This document shows, in pieces, positions 30,825 to 42,987 of a DNA stretch of 64,000 nt. The notes under the pieces are model-generated. The model did not search any database and was not told the origin of the DNA. It saw nothing but the letters and a program-made list of their open reading frames with translations. The stretch is from Erodium maritimum (taxonomy: Eukaryota > Streptophyta > Magnoliopsida > Geraniales > Geraniaceae). The stretch lies in contig OY997592.1 in NCBI GenBank assembly GCA_963921825.1, positions 28,127,730 through 28,191,729 on the forward strand, given 5' to 3'. Position 1 is the stretch's first letter, and every line of letters begins with the position of its first letter. The translations under genes and the position numbers were made by a program.

Positions 30825-33778
30825 TGTTGGGTCTCGAGGTAGGTTTGGAGATGAACCAACTCGCAGCAGAAAATCAATGAAAACCAAGGGACGATTAAAA
30901 CCATGAAACAACTAACAAAGAATGGATTCACAAGAGAAAAATTCAGCACTATTTCTTACCAAAACAAGAACACCGGGTAACGAATGATTGGCTTGAGTCT
31001 CCAAGATGCCTACGTATCCACATGGGAATCAAAGCCACGTAGTTCTTCTCTTTCAGGACTCAAGAACACAAAAATGGAGGTAGGAGCTTGCCTTGGCCGA
31101 AATTGCAAGGGAGAGGAGGGAGAAGTTGTGTTTCCTATTCTTGTCTTGTGTTTGTTATGTTGAAAAAAGATGACTTAAATATAAAAAACTCCATCAACTT
31201 GTCAAACTAAAAGCATGGGACAAGTATGGTGACAAGTAAGGTGTAAATAGGACAAAGTATGGCTAGACAAGATGAGGTTAGGTGGTGAATCACCAACACC
31301 TTAATCCTTGTCTTGCTTACTTAGTACTAATCAATCAAGACTTGATTAATTAGTTCCATAGGCCTTGGTTGCATGGGCCTCTCATGGGCCTCTTGGAACA
31401 TGGCTCGTGGCCATTCCCAACAAGGTCCTGTGATGTGCTCATCGCCTCCAAGCCTTTCATACTGGAAATTTCCAACATTATCCGACATGATCAATCCCAA
31501 GACTCTAAATCCTGTCTCGATCCGTAATGTCCTATTCACTTACGGGCAAATGACCCAAAACCCAGTTTTGGTCATGTCCCGAGACAACTTCCTTTTGGCC
31601 ATTCTCCATAAATGTGTCAATGAGTTTCATCCTCCGGTGTGACCCTTAGGTTTATGCATGTCAATAGATCAACGTAAAATCACATTTTACTTGATCCTAT
31701 ATAAGTGTCAACTAACGAGACTTTAGTATTGCCTAACACTGCATAACGAATCGACACTGTCGATTCTAACCTTTTTGTCGTCCCTGTCATTATCCTTTTT
31801 TCTCCGATATCCTGATTGAGATAAGGCATAGAGCCGTCATCCTTATTATTCTCAATCACTGTTCCTTGATATGTGAGATGAATGAATATATGATACCCAG
31901 TATCATGTGCATGACCATGCTATTCTTTCAGTCACTCTCGATCAAGCGGCCGAGAACCGATATCTTTCCTATACCGTAGTATGAGGGATAAATCCCTTAG
32001 CCGTCTTTCGTGTCACTCATGCAGTCCGTCTCCAAGTCAATCATGGCCGTTATGGAAGCCCTGTTACGGACAACGTTAGGCTCAGGCAAACTCAGTTGTT
32101 TACTGCATAGCGGTCATAAAGACTCCTTGGTCTAAGGTTACATTACAAGCTACGACAATGAATATGTTCATGACTTGATCTACGAAGGGGTTGAAGTTTT
32201 GTTTAAATTTGATTTCGTTATATAAAATAAATATATATATATATAATAAAATAAATTAAATTAAATTAAAGGGTCGGACCGGGTCGGGTCAGACCCGACC
32301 TGCTAACCCGAGCCCAAATCCGCGCGCAGGCCAGATCAGGCCCGGTCTGTTGTCCTCGTTTTTGGGCCGTGAAGCCTACTTCCAATCCGAAGCCCAAGTC
32401 GCTGTCGGCCCGGGTATTTAACCCTCAAGCTAGGGTTTCTGTCGCATTTCTCTTCCTCATTCGTTCCTTCGAACCTCGCTCAGCCTCTCAACCCCGACCT
32501 CCCTCACGCCTCTCTTCTCTTCTTCTCACATCGCGCCGCCGCTAGAAGAAATCGACCGCTACCGTCCTCTCCCTCTCCTCTCCGTCTCTCCCCCATCTCC
32601 GATCCTCTCTCCCACTCGTTCTCTCCAACCTGAGCAGACCGCCGCCGCCCCTCGTCTTTTTCCGTCCAAGCTCGCCGGCCAAGTTCCCGTCGCCGAACTA
32701 CATCGAGGGGGTAATCCGGTGTAGGACGTCTAGGCCAACGGTTACATGATTTGTACTTTTCCCGAAGGAGTTCCGGGAAAGTTGTTCTACCTGTCCTTTG
32801 CCCGAAGGAGTTCCAGGAAAGAGGTGTAGGCCGATGGAGATTCCAGTATGACTATTTGAGATTGAGCCCCGGTTGTTTGACGGGAAGATATCTAGGCCGA
32901 TGATGTTTCGGTACGATATGAGGGTGTCGGGTTGTGGACAGCCGACCGAGTAGGGGACTGCGGTACGGGACGTGTTGTACTTTTACAGTTTACCTTATGT
33001 TGATGACTTGTTAATTGGTGTGCTGGTTACTGTTTGTGCTGTTTGAGTGATTGTGGTTGTAAGTGTGGTTCGGTCTTGAGTTGAGAATTGTGGTTACGAG
33101 TTCCACTGGAAATTAGTCGTGTGTTGTGCTAGTATGCCCTAATTGGACGGTTACCCGTGGTGGTGAGCGTTTGCTTATAACCTTAACTACTTTTCCTACT
33201 GAGCGAAAGCTCACCCCTTACCTTGTTGTTTTTCAGGTCCTAAGCGGGTTGTGTACTAGCTGAATGCTCGATGCTTGGGAGCTTGCGAGGGTCCTAGACT
33301 AGTAGTCTAGAGACGTACTATTCGTTTTTATTAAACTCTTTTATTATTGTTTTTACCGAGTGCCGACTCATGGCATTGTAAAGGTTTTTAAAATTTTTGA
33401 ACTAGAGACTTGCTAGCTTGGTTTTCGATTAAAATTATTATTGTTTTAGTTCACGTCTCGAGTCCGGTCAAACCGTACTTGGGGCGTGACAATATCTATG
33501 ATCAGACCCCGTAATCTCATTCGAATGACTAACAGAACGTAAGCCATAAAGAGCCATATTTCATACTTGCCGCTTCTAGTGAAGCTTTGTTGACTAGGGA
33601 CCCATCGAGTGTGATCTATATTGATCTATGGTACTATTCGCATTGTGGGCATAGATCAGAGCACACATCGATATATTACTTCAACACATAAGTAATATAA
33701 AGCAGCTTTAATGTTATTGCTAACGATGATATATACATTTGGACATTTAGGATTGAACTACGGTCACTAAGACTAACA
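30825..33778 (-). mobile_element. Solo Copia LTR, interrupted by a Gypsy LTR piece
   Basis: It begins TGTTGGGTCTCGAGG and ends GACTAACA, like the LTRs at 34523 and 41297. The 5 bp duplication GTGAG lies at 30820-30824 and 33779-33783. Without the insert it is about 1.65 kb, some 40 bp shorter than its relatives. Many substitutions against the other two copies show that it is older. No internal region adjoins it, so it arose by LTR-LTR recombination. The minus orientation follows the full-length relative. Confidence 0.9.
32190..33491 (+). mobile_element. Gypsy LTR piece inside the Copia LTR
   Basis: Homology to the Copia LTR stops near 32188 and resumes at 33492 (atatctatgatcag). The insert ends CACGTCTCGAGTCCGGTC...GGGGCGTGACA and shares with the 9041-11522 LTR the gacccg-rich part (32270-32350), a TATA-like word (32413), telobox-like ctagggtttc (32430) and the TGAGCG...GCTCA hairpin (33200-33213). 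It is shorter (1.3 kb), and its 5' end is not TG. About 40 bp of Copia LTR are missing at the left joint, so a deletion removed both. Confidence 0.8.
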
Positions 33779-33783
33779 GTGAG

Positions 33784-34467
33784 GACATGTGACAACTTCA
33801 TGGCCCACCCATCTGGCTCGACCTCCACTAGGCCCTACTCGGGTCAGAGGAAGAGGGAAATCACAAACTCCCCTGTTGGTAATGGGGGCAAGGCCTGAGG
33901 GAAAAGAAGCGAGGTATGCGAAGCAGTCTCGTCATGCACAATGATCCCTTCGAGAGCCCACATGGTGATATAGTAGAGATACACCACATCCCTCCGGGAT
34001 GTAGAAGTTCTTGATCCTAAGTCTCTTCTTATTCTTGGGAACTTCCTCAGTTATCTAGCATTATCCGAGGGATCCACATGTGGTTTAGGAAAAGGAGGTC
34101 CACCCGAGTCTAGCTTGGAAGAGTGTTAAAAGTGGTATTTGCGCATCCATGAGAGAATAAAGAACAACCCCCCACATAATTACCTGGAATATTTAAACAT
34201 GTTAGATAGACGGTAAGCATTTTAGCCTTGTCCAAAACTATGTCTTACCCTTCGTTTCTATTTTCGATTTGTTTCCTTTTCCACTCTATTGCTAGTTCAT
34301 TTTATCAATACAATTACCATGTTACGCTAAAAAAACTAACATAATGAAGTGAAATGACTATTTTATCTTTTTTTTCATTTTAAATGAAGTTACCCTTATG
34401 AGTTGAAAGACTATTTTAGCCCTTTCATTATTAATTATGTTTTAATTCATTCTTAATGATATCATTA
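33784..34467. other. Unassigned DNA between two Copia insertions
   Basis: No frame is recognisable. The end near 34260-34335 (gtttctattttcgattt..., then taaaaaaa) looks like the 3' tail of a LINE. 34340-34467 is AT-rich. Confidence 0.35.
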
Positions 34468-34522
34468 ATTCTGACCGTATAAAAAGGCGCAGAGGAGCGG
34501 CAGAGAGAACTAGGGTTCTCTC

Positions 34523-36214
34523 TGTTGGGTCTCTAGGTAGGGTTGGAGATGAACCAACTCGCAGCGGAAAATCAATAAAAACCAAGAGACGATTAAAACC
34601 ATGAAACAACTAACAAAGAATGGATTCACAAGAGAAAAATTCAGCACTATCTCTTACCAAAACAAGAACACCGGTTAACGAATGATTGGCTTGAGTCTCC
34701 AAGACGCCTACGTATCCACATGGGAATCAAAGACACGTAGTTCTTCTCTTTGAGGACTCAAGAACACAAAAATGGAGGAGGAAACTAGCCAAACCCGAAA
34801 TGGCCATGGAAGAGGGAGAGAAAATGTGTTTCCTATTCTTGTCTTGTCTTTGTTATGTTGAAAAAAGATGACTTAAACATAAAAAAAAAAACCCATACTT
34901 GTCCAACTAAAGGCATGGGATAAGTATGGTGTCAAGTAAGGTGTAAATAGGACAAAGTATGGCAAGACAAGATTGGGTTAGGTGGTGAATCACCAACACC
35001 TTAATCCTTGTCTTGCTTACTTAGTTCTAATTAATCAAGACTTGATTAATTAGTTCCATGGGCCTTGGTTGCATGGGCCTTTCATGGGCCTCTTGGAACA
35101 TGGCCCGTGGCCATTTCCAACGAGGTCCCGTGATTCGTTCATCGCCTCCAAGCCTTCCATACCGGAAATGTCCAACATTATCCGACGCGGTCAATCCCAA
35201 GACTCCAAGCCTTGTCTCGATCCGTAAAGTCCTATTCACTTACGGGCACATGACCCAAAACCCAGTTTTGGTCATGTCCCGAGACAACTCCCTTTTGGCC
35301 ATTCTCCATAAATGTGTCAATGAGTTTCATCCTCCGGTGTGACCCTTAGGTTTATGCATGTCAATAGATCAACGTAAAATCCCATTTTACTTGATCTTAT
35401 TTAAGTGGCAACTAACGAGACTTTAGTATTGCCTGACACTGCATAACGAATCGACCCTGTCGATTCTAACCTTTCCGTCGTCCCTGTCATTATCATTTTA
35501 TCTCCGATATCCTGATTGAGATAAGGCATAGAGCCGTCATCCTTATTATTCTCAATCAATGTTCCTTGATATGTGAGATGACTAAAGATATGATACCTAG
35601 TATCATGTGCATGGCCATGCTATTCTTTCAGTCACTCTCGATCAAGCGGCCGAGAACCGATATCTTTCTCATACCTCAGTATGAGGGATAAATCCCTTAG
35701 CCGTCTTTCGTGTCACTCATGTAGCCCGTCCCCAAGCCAATCCTGGCCGTAATGGAAGCCCTGTTACGGACAACGTTAGGCTCAGGTCAAACTCAGTTGT
35801 TGACTACATAGCGATCACAAAGACTCCTTGGTCTAAGGATACATGACAAGCTACGACACTGAATATGTTCATGACTTAATCTATGGCACATATTCAGGGC
35901 GGGTCGTCCAATATCATGTCCCACATGATATCTATGATCAGACTCCGGAATCCCATTCCAATGACTAACAGAACGTAAGCCATAAAGAGCCATCTTTCAT
36001 ACTAGTCGCTTCTAATGAAGCTTTGTTGACTAGGGACCCATCGAGTATGATCTATCTAAATCTATGGTTCTATTCGCATGGTGGGCATAGATCAGAGCAC
36101 ACATCGATATATTACTCCAACACATAAGTAATATAAAGCCGTTTTGATTTTATTGCTAACGATGATATATACATTTGGACATTTAGGATTGAACTATGGG
36201 CACTAAGACTAACA
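34523..36214 (-). repeat. Copia LTR (3' LTR in element sense)
   Basis: 1692 bp, TGTTGGGTCTC to GACTAACA. It differs from the copy at 41297 by a few substitutions and a poly(A) length change near 34880. Confidence 0.95.
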
Positions 36215-36380
36215 ATCTCCCACTTGCCCTAGTTCCAATCTAAACTCCAATATGTCCCCATCGACTTTACATGTCTAACATGTTCAGGCAGCGACACCGC
36301 CTTAGTCAAATGGTTGGCTATGTTATCATCTGTTGCAATATAGGTTATCTTCACTTCACCTCAATTCAGTATTTCTCTGA

Positions 36381-37787
36381 TTAGATGGATACGCCGTAGT
36401 ACATGTTTGGATTTGTTATGCGATCTGGGCTTTTAGCTTGCTCAATGGCCCTTGTGTTGTCGCAAAATGGATTCACCGGGCTGGATGGGTTTTTAATTAC
36501 ATCCAACCCTGCCGTGAATTTCCAAATCCACATAGCCTCCTTAGCTGCCTCTGCAGCATCCATGTACTTGGCCTGTGTTGTAGATTCGGCAATGGTATCT
36601 TGCTTTACGCTCTCCCAGCTAAAGCTCTGCCATGCAGCATAAACACATATCCTGACTGACTTCTAAAGTCATCTGGATTTGTCTTGGAAAACTAACGTCT
36701 ACTCATCCTTCGACGACTAGTTCAACATCATCTTTTCCGGGTTAGACTGATGTCTACTGGTACAACATAAGGCTTACGAGACAGCCGGTCTCATACATGT
36801 CATGGCATATATGATCGATCCTGCCCCCAGGCGCATAGGATTCTCATCATCCTTTTCAGCTCATCAGGTGTCTTAGGACACTGAGTCTTGCTGAGATGAA
36901 TGCCATGACTAGTGGGTAAGAGTCCTTTCTTTGAATCGAGCATTAAGAACCTACTCAATGCCTTTTTCACATAGGTTCCCTGACTTAAATCCAAGACCCT
37001 CTTGGTGCGATCTCTACATATCTTAATCCTAAAGATATAAGAAGCATCGCCTAAGTCCTTTATTGAAAAACACTTCCTCAACCAAGCTTTAGTCTCGTGC
37101 AAGGTTATGATGTCGTTTTCAATGAGAACCAGAAAGGTAATCTTGCTCCCACTAGCCTTCTTATAAACGCAAGATTCATCCTCGTTCTTGATTAAGCCAA
37201 ATCCAATTACAACTTCATCAAAACGAAGGATCCAACTCCGAGAAGTTCGTTTCAATCCATAAATGGATTTCAACAACTTATAAACCTTTCCCGTATTCTT
37301 CGGATCGTCAAAACCTTTGGGCCGAGACATACAAACGTACTCAGTCAAATTTCTATTTAGGAAAGCGGTTTTGACATCCCCTTGCCATATCTCGTAATTA
37401 TGATACGCAGTTATGTCAAGAAGAATTTGGATCGATTTTGACCATAGCCACTAAGGAGAAGGTTTCGTCATAGTCAATCCATTGGATCTGCCTATAACCT
37501 TTCGCCACCAGTTGAGCTTTATAGGTCAGAGGGTTGTTGTCCATGTCCATCTTCACCTTGAAGATCCATTTGCATCCGATGGTCCTCACACCATTGATGG
37601 GATCAACCGGTTCCCAGACTCGGTTGTCCGACATGGATTGCATTTCCTCCCTCATGGCTCCCAGCCATAACTCGGAGTCGGGCCCATCCACGACTTCTTG
37701 AAAGGTGGCTGGATCATCGTGATCCACCATGACTTCATTGTCACCTCTGGATACCATATCTTGGAGGTGGAAGATTGACCCTTTCAA
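36381..37787 (-). pseudogene. Copia RT and RNase H, inactivated
   Basis: On the minus strand: RT start with SELWLGAMREEMQSM and GCKWIFKVKMDMDN (37416-37787), then KVYKLLKSIYGLKRTSRSW (near 37250) and the place of the YVDD box, which reads LIENDIIT with residues missing after it. Next come FSIKDLGDASYI and SHGIHLSKTQCPKTPDE. An RNase H piece lies at 36381-36563 (AAKEAMWIWKF, CDNTRAIEQAK). There are frame breaks at about 37400 and 36830, and 36570-36800 is scrambled. It cannot encode a working enzyme. Confidence 0.85.
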
Positions 37788-38321
37788 ATCGCCTTGGACC
37801 TTCCAGAATTGTAACAGGAATTGGTTTTCACTCTACGACAATCTCTGGCTCCTTTCTACTGGGTTGTCAATTGGTTTAGACAGATCTGTACCATCCTGAA
37901 TTTCTTCGAGATGCACAGTCCTCCCAAACGTCTTTGGAAACAAAACTTCTTTTCCATAAAGACCCCACCCCAAGCGACGAACACCATGTTCTCACTGGGA
38001 TTGTAGAAATAGTATCCCCTTGTTGCTTTGGGATACCACACGAAGGTGCATATCTCAGATCTTGGTTCGAGCTTAGTTGAAACCAAATGTTTCACATAAG
38101 CCTCGCAACCACAAATCTTTAGGAAGGACAAAGCGGGCATCATCCCGTACCATTTTTAAAATGGTGTCCCTTCCACACCATTCGTCGAAGCCCGATTCAC
38201 TATGAATGCGGTCGTCTCTAGAGCAAAACCCCTAAAAGAGATTGGGAGATCAGTCCAACTAATCATGGAACAGACCATTGTCTAACAATGTCCGATTTCT
38301 CCGTTTGGCTACACCTTTCAA

Positions 38322-39249
38322 CTACAGTGACCTAGGAGGAGTCCATTCCAAAAGGATCCCATTCTCTTTTAGATGATCTAATAACTCTGTGGTCAAGTAT
38401 TTTCCACCTCGATCCAATCGAAGTGCCTTAATACCTTTGTCGAGCTGGTTTTCTACTATAGTCTTAAACTCTTTGAATTTATCAAAAGCTTCAGACTTAT
38501 GTCTCACCGAATAGACATAACCATATTTACTGTAATCATCAGTAAATGTGATAAAGTAGCTAAAACCCCTCCTGGCAAGTGAACTTATTGGTCTACACAC
38601 ATTCGAGTGTATCAGCCCCAATAATTCACCCGCCCTTTCATCGCGATCGATAAAGGGCACTTTAGTCATTTTTCCCATCAAACAAGCCTTGCACCTATCG
38701 ATCGAATGGAATTCGAATGAACCTGAAAGCCCGCACTTCTGAAGTGCTGATAGGCGCTTCTTGTTTATGCGACCCAAATGACAGTGCCATAACAGAGTTA
38801 GGTTTAAATCGTTGGATTTAGACCTCTTGGTATTAACGGAATATATAGAACTTGAGGCATTGTTACCCATATCTAATATGTAAAATCCTCCAACCATGTC
38901 AGTACTGGTATAAAACATATCATTGCATAGAACATTGAAAACTCCATTTCCAATATTAACATTATATCCTTCCTTGTCAAACACGGATACAGATATAATA
39001 TTCCTACTAAAAGTAGGTATGCAATATACATTATACAATACTAAGACAAGGCCTCTTGGCAAAGCAAGACTCATGGATCCTACAGCAGTTGCCACAACTC
39101 TGAGGTCCATTTCGTGCTTTCCAAATCTCTCCTACTTTCAGCCACCATATATTAGTGCATGTGTGAGATTCAGTCATGGTATCTAATACCCATGAATCTT
39201 TGGAAGTAGAGAGATGTAGCTCTATAGAGTTAATACCGAATGAAGGCAC
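38322..39249 (-). pseudogene. Copia protease and integrase, inactivated
   Basis: Minus-strand order: protease piece SWVLDTMTESHTCTN (39150-39210), where the catalytic Asp-Thr-Gly is Asp-Thr-Met; a frameshift; then the integrase in a 262-codon frame from 39110. Its zinc-binding part is present (LLWHCHLGRINKKRL, DRCKACLMGKM). Of the catalytic triad, the first Asp is Asn (IHSNVCRP), the second is kept (FTDDYSKYG), and the Glu is Lys (DRGGKYL). Two of the three catalytic residues are therefore gone, though the frame is still open. Confidence 0.85.
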
Positions 39250-39373
39250 GGTCCCACCGCCCTTCCTTAGATCATCCAGGTTTCCTGATGAAGGCGCAGT
39301 CCTACTGCCCTTCTTCAGATCATCCAGGCTATTTGATGAAGGCGCAGTCCCACTGCCCTTCTTCAGATCAGCC
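39238..39373 (-). repeat. 45 bp coding repeat in the Copia gag tail
   Basis: Three copies of a 45 bp unit (gatgaaggcgcagtccca as core) encode on the minus strand repeats of the type DLKKGSGTAPSS between the zinc knuckle and the protease. The period is a multiple of three, so the frame is kept. Confidence 0.8.
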
Positions 39374-39739
39374 GTGAACTTCCTGTAATCCCGGTTCCAA
39401 TGACCAGGCTGTTGGCAGTAGAAGCAGACATTCTCAGGTGTCTCATCTTTCCTGCCAAGTGTGCATGGGCCCAGCCCTTGCCACTTCCAATTCCCTTGTT
39501 GACCATCAGAATATCCTTGGATCCCAGATCCCTGAGATATTCTTCTCAGCAGTTAATGACACTTCATGTAACTCTGATATGGTCTTAGAGACAGCCTTGT
39601 CAAGGACATATTCTTTGCGTTCAGACTTGAGGACTATCCTCAAAATTCTATACCAGTCCAAATAGTTTGTCCCATTTAGCTTGACCCTGTCAAGAATGGT
39701 TTTTAATGACAAACTATTAATGTTCGCTGAATTTGCCAT
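39374..39739 (-). pseudogene. gag: Copia gag, inactivated
   Basis: From ATG at 39739: LNGTNYLDWYRILRIVLKSE, a typical start of Copia gag, then a shift or deletion. The zinc knuckle near 39390-39430 reads CFYCQQPGHWNRDY, with the last Cys changed to Tyr. Most of the gag body is missing; the frame covers about 77 codons before breaking. Confidence 0.8.
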
Positions 39740-41296
39740 TTGATCTACAACAGATAAAATTCAATCAGTAAACTGAATAAATTTTATGAAGATCAAGCTT
39801 AAACACCAACAATCAATTCTAAACCTTTAGAATCTGAAACCAAGATCCTTGATTCACTCGATTAAGCTGAACTAATGCTCACCACTTAATCGAGCTATGT
39901 AGGTAGGACTCCATCCAATCACATCCAATGTGACTCCTGGCTAGGGTATGTACTTATGTACACGACTTACCCTATCTGTTACCCTAGCTCAACCTCAGGC
40001 TAAGAATCGTAGTCGGGTCCACCAATTTTCAACTATGGCTCGTCACTATGTAGGTGCTCCGCTAATGCGCACGACACCCACATATGTCATCCAAACCTAC
40101 TACCCCGCTTCCCCATGGATGCTCCGCTAATGCGCACGACACCCATAGGACGGGGAGGTAGTAAGGTGTTGATGATTGGGAGGTATCGGACATGACCCGC
40201 TTTTACTTGTCCAGTTGTGTTCAAAACTTTGGCACATCCTAGATGCGATGAGCACATCAACTACATTCCAAATGCAATGATGCTTCAAATTACATCCAAT
40301 GTAATTCTTCCTTTGAACCCGTCAACTACATCCAATGCAATGACGGTTCTAAGGGTTCACACACAAGGATTAAAATTCCAATTTTATCTTTGCATGTGAG
40401 GTGATATGCTCGGTAAATAAAGTTAAGCATGCAATTCTAAAACACATAGAATTAATCATGCATAAACTAAACCAAGCATAAAGCGATAAATGTGCACATA
40501 ATAGCCCCCTAAACTAACTCCCACTAGCTTCTTGAGCTCCACCGACTCCAAGCCGATGCCAACACCCGAAAAGCCACCAAATGACCTTTTCACCCTTTCT
40601 TCGTCTTGAGTAAAATATTACAATTTAATACACGACTCGCAGGTCGGGAATAAATAAATATTACAAACAAGTGGTTCGACGACCACACCTTGAAAGAATA
40701 ATTACACGCTAACACTAACGGCTCGTAGGCCGTGAAAAGCGATAAATAATTAAATCGAGCTCGGGGCTATTATGTACACCATGCCAACATCACATCACAC
40801 ATCGTGTTATCAAACAAGCATGTTATCAAACATCATGTGATTTTCCGGTTTTAATTAATAGCCAAGTTTCGAAAAATTTTGATGCTCGGTTTATCGAAAC
40901 CGTTCAAAAATGAAACTTTTGAACATTTGATCTTCGAGTTCGTCATGACGGTTCCAAACTCGTCATAACTAACAAAACGGTTTAGCCTTGGCATATCAAC
41001 CATCCAATGGTCATGCTTGGCCTAGCTCCATCCAACGGAGCCCCGTTCGGTCCCGGTTTCGGCTCCCCGAGAGTCCCGCTCCCGAGACCCGAAAAATCAA
41101 AAAAAAATTCAAAATTTCCAGATTTGAAATAATTTTCAAAAATTAATTTTACATGCATTAAATCCATGAACAAGAATTTAAAACATGTTATCAAACAATT
41201 TAGCAAAACAACATGCCAAAAACGAAACTTTCAAGCAAAACCGAAACTTTGAACACCGTCTTGTGAATCCCGAAGGTAGCACGGCTCTGATGCCAT
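39740..41296 (-). other. Copia 5' leader
   Basis: About 1.55 kb lies between the primer-binding site (near 41280-41296) and gag. It holds a direct repeat, atgctccgctaatgcgcacgac at about 40050 and 40120 (only slightly varied), and no frame of note. Confidence 0.6.
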
Positions 41297-42987
41297 TGTT
41301 GGGTCTCTAGGTAGGGTTGGAGATGAACCAACTCGCAGCGGAAAATCAATAAAAACCAAGAGACGATTAAAACCATGAAACAACTAACAAAGAAAGGATT
41401 CACAAGAGAAAAATTCAGCACTATCTCTTACCAAAACAAGAACACCGGTTAACGAATGATTGGCTTGAGTCTCCAAGACGCCTACGTATCCACATGGGAA
41501 TCAAAGACACGTAGTTCTTCTCTTTGAGGACTCAAGAACACAAAAATGGAGGAGGAAACTAGCCAAACCCGAAATGGCCATGGAAGAGGGAGAGAAAATG
41601 TGTTTCCTATTCTTGTCTTGTCTTTGTTATGTTGAAAAAAGATGACTTAAACATAAAAAAAAAACCCATACTTGTCCAACTAAAGGCATGGGATAAGTAT
41701 GGTGTCAAGTAAGGTGTAAATAGGACAAAGTATGGCAAGACAAGATTGGGTTAGGTGGTGAATCACCAACACCTTAATCCTTGTCTTGCTTACTTAGTAC
41801 TAATTAATCAAGACTTGATTAATTAGTTCCATGGGCCTTGGTTGCATGGGCCTTTCATGGGCCTCTTGGAACATGGCCCGTGGCCATTTCCAACGAGGTC
41901 CCGTGATTCGTTCATCGCCTCCAAGCCTTCCATACCGGAAATGTCCAACATTATCCGACGCGGTCAATCCCAAGACTCCAAGCCTTGTCTCGATCCGTAA
42001 AGTCCTATTCACTTACGGGCACATGACCCAAAACCCAGTTTTGGTCATGTCCCGAGACAACTCCCTTTTGGCCATTCTCCATAAATGTGTCAATGAGTTT
42101 CATCCTCCGGTGTGACCCTTAGGTTTATGCATGTCAATAGATCAACGTAAAATCCCATTTTACTTGATCCTATTTAAGTGGCAACTAACGAGACTTTAGT
42201 ATTGCCTGACACTGCATAACGAATCGACCCTGTCGATTCTAACCTTTCCGTCGTCCCTGTCATTATCCTTTTATCTCCGATATCCTGATTGAGATAAGGC
42301 ATAGAGCCGTCATCCTTATTATTCTCAATCAATGTTCCTTGATATGTGAGATGACTAAAGATATGATACCCAGTATCATGTGCATGGCCATGCTATTCTT
42401 TCAGTCACTCTCGATCAAGCGGCCGAGAACCGATATCTTTCTCATACCTCAGTATGAGGGATAAATCCCTTAGCCGTCTTTCGTGTCACTCATGTAGCCC
42501 GTCCCCAAGCCAATCCTGGCCGTAATGGAAGCCCTGTTACGGACAACGTTAGGCTCAGGTCAAACTCAGTTGTTGGCTACATAGCGATCACAAAGACTCC
42601 TTGGTCTAAGGATACATGACAAGCTACGACACTGAATATGTTCATGACTTAATCTATGGCACATATTCAGGGCGGGTCGTCCAATATCATGTCCCACATG
42701 ATATCTATGATCAGACTCCGGAATCCCATTCCAATGACTAACAGAACGTAAGCCATAAAGAGCCATCTTTCATACTAGTCGCTTCTAATGAAGCTTTGTT
42801 GACTAGGGACCCATCGAGTATGATCTATCTAAATCTATGGTTCTATTCGCATGGTGGGCATAGATCAGAGCACACATCGATATATTACTCCAACACATAA
42901 GTAATATAAAGCCGTTTTGATTTTATTGCTAACGATGATATATACATTTGGACATTTAGGATTGAACTATGGGCACTAAGACTAACA
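41297..42987 (-). repeat. Copia LTR (5' LTR in element sense)
   Basis: 1691 bp with the same termini as the copy at 34523. The right-hand target duplication CTCTC follows at 42988. Confidence 0.95.

Larger units (their letters stand above)
34523..42987 (-). mobile_element. Complete Copia element with near-identical LTRs
   Basis: The element is 8465 bp, flanked by a perfect 5 bp duplication CTCTC (34518-34522 and 42988-42992). LTRs are 34523-36214 and 41297-42987. For the minus strand the 5' LTR is the right one: the minus-strand sequence just inside it reads ATGGCATCAGAGCC, a Met-tRNA primer-binding variant, and the polypurine tract (aagtgggagat) adjoins 36215. By eye the LTRs differ at about seven positions in 1690 (over 99.5% identical), so insertion was recent. 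Yet every catalytic motif of the coding region is changed. Confidence 0.95.

Noticed and set aside
31373-31642. Repeated 89-94 codon frames at 31373, 35058 and 41831
   Set aside because: They are the same stretch of three Copia LTR copies, not a gene family.
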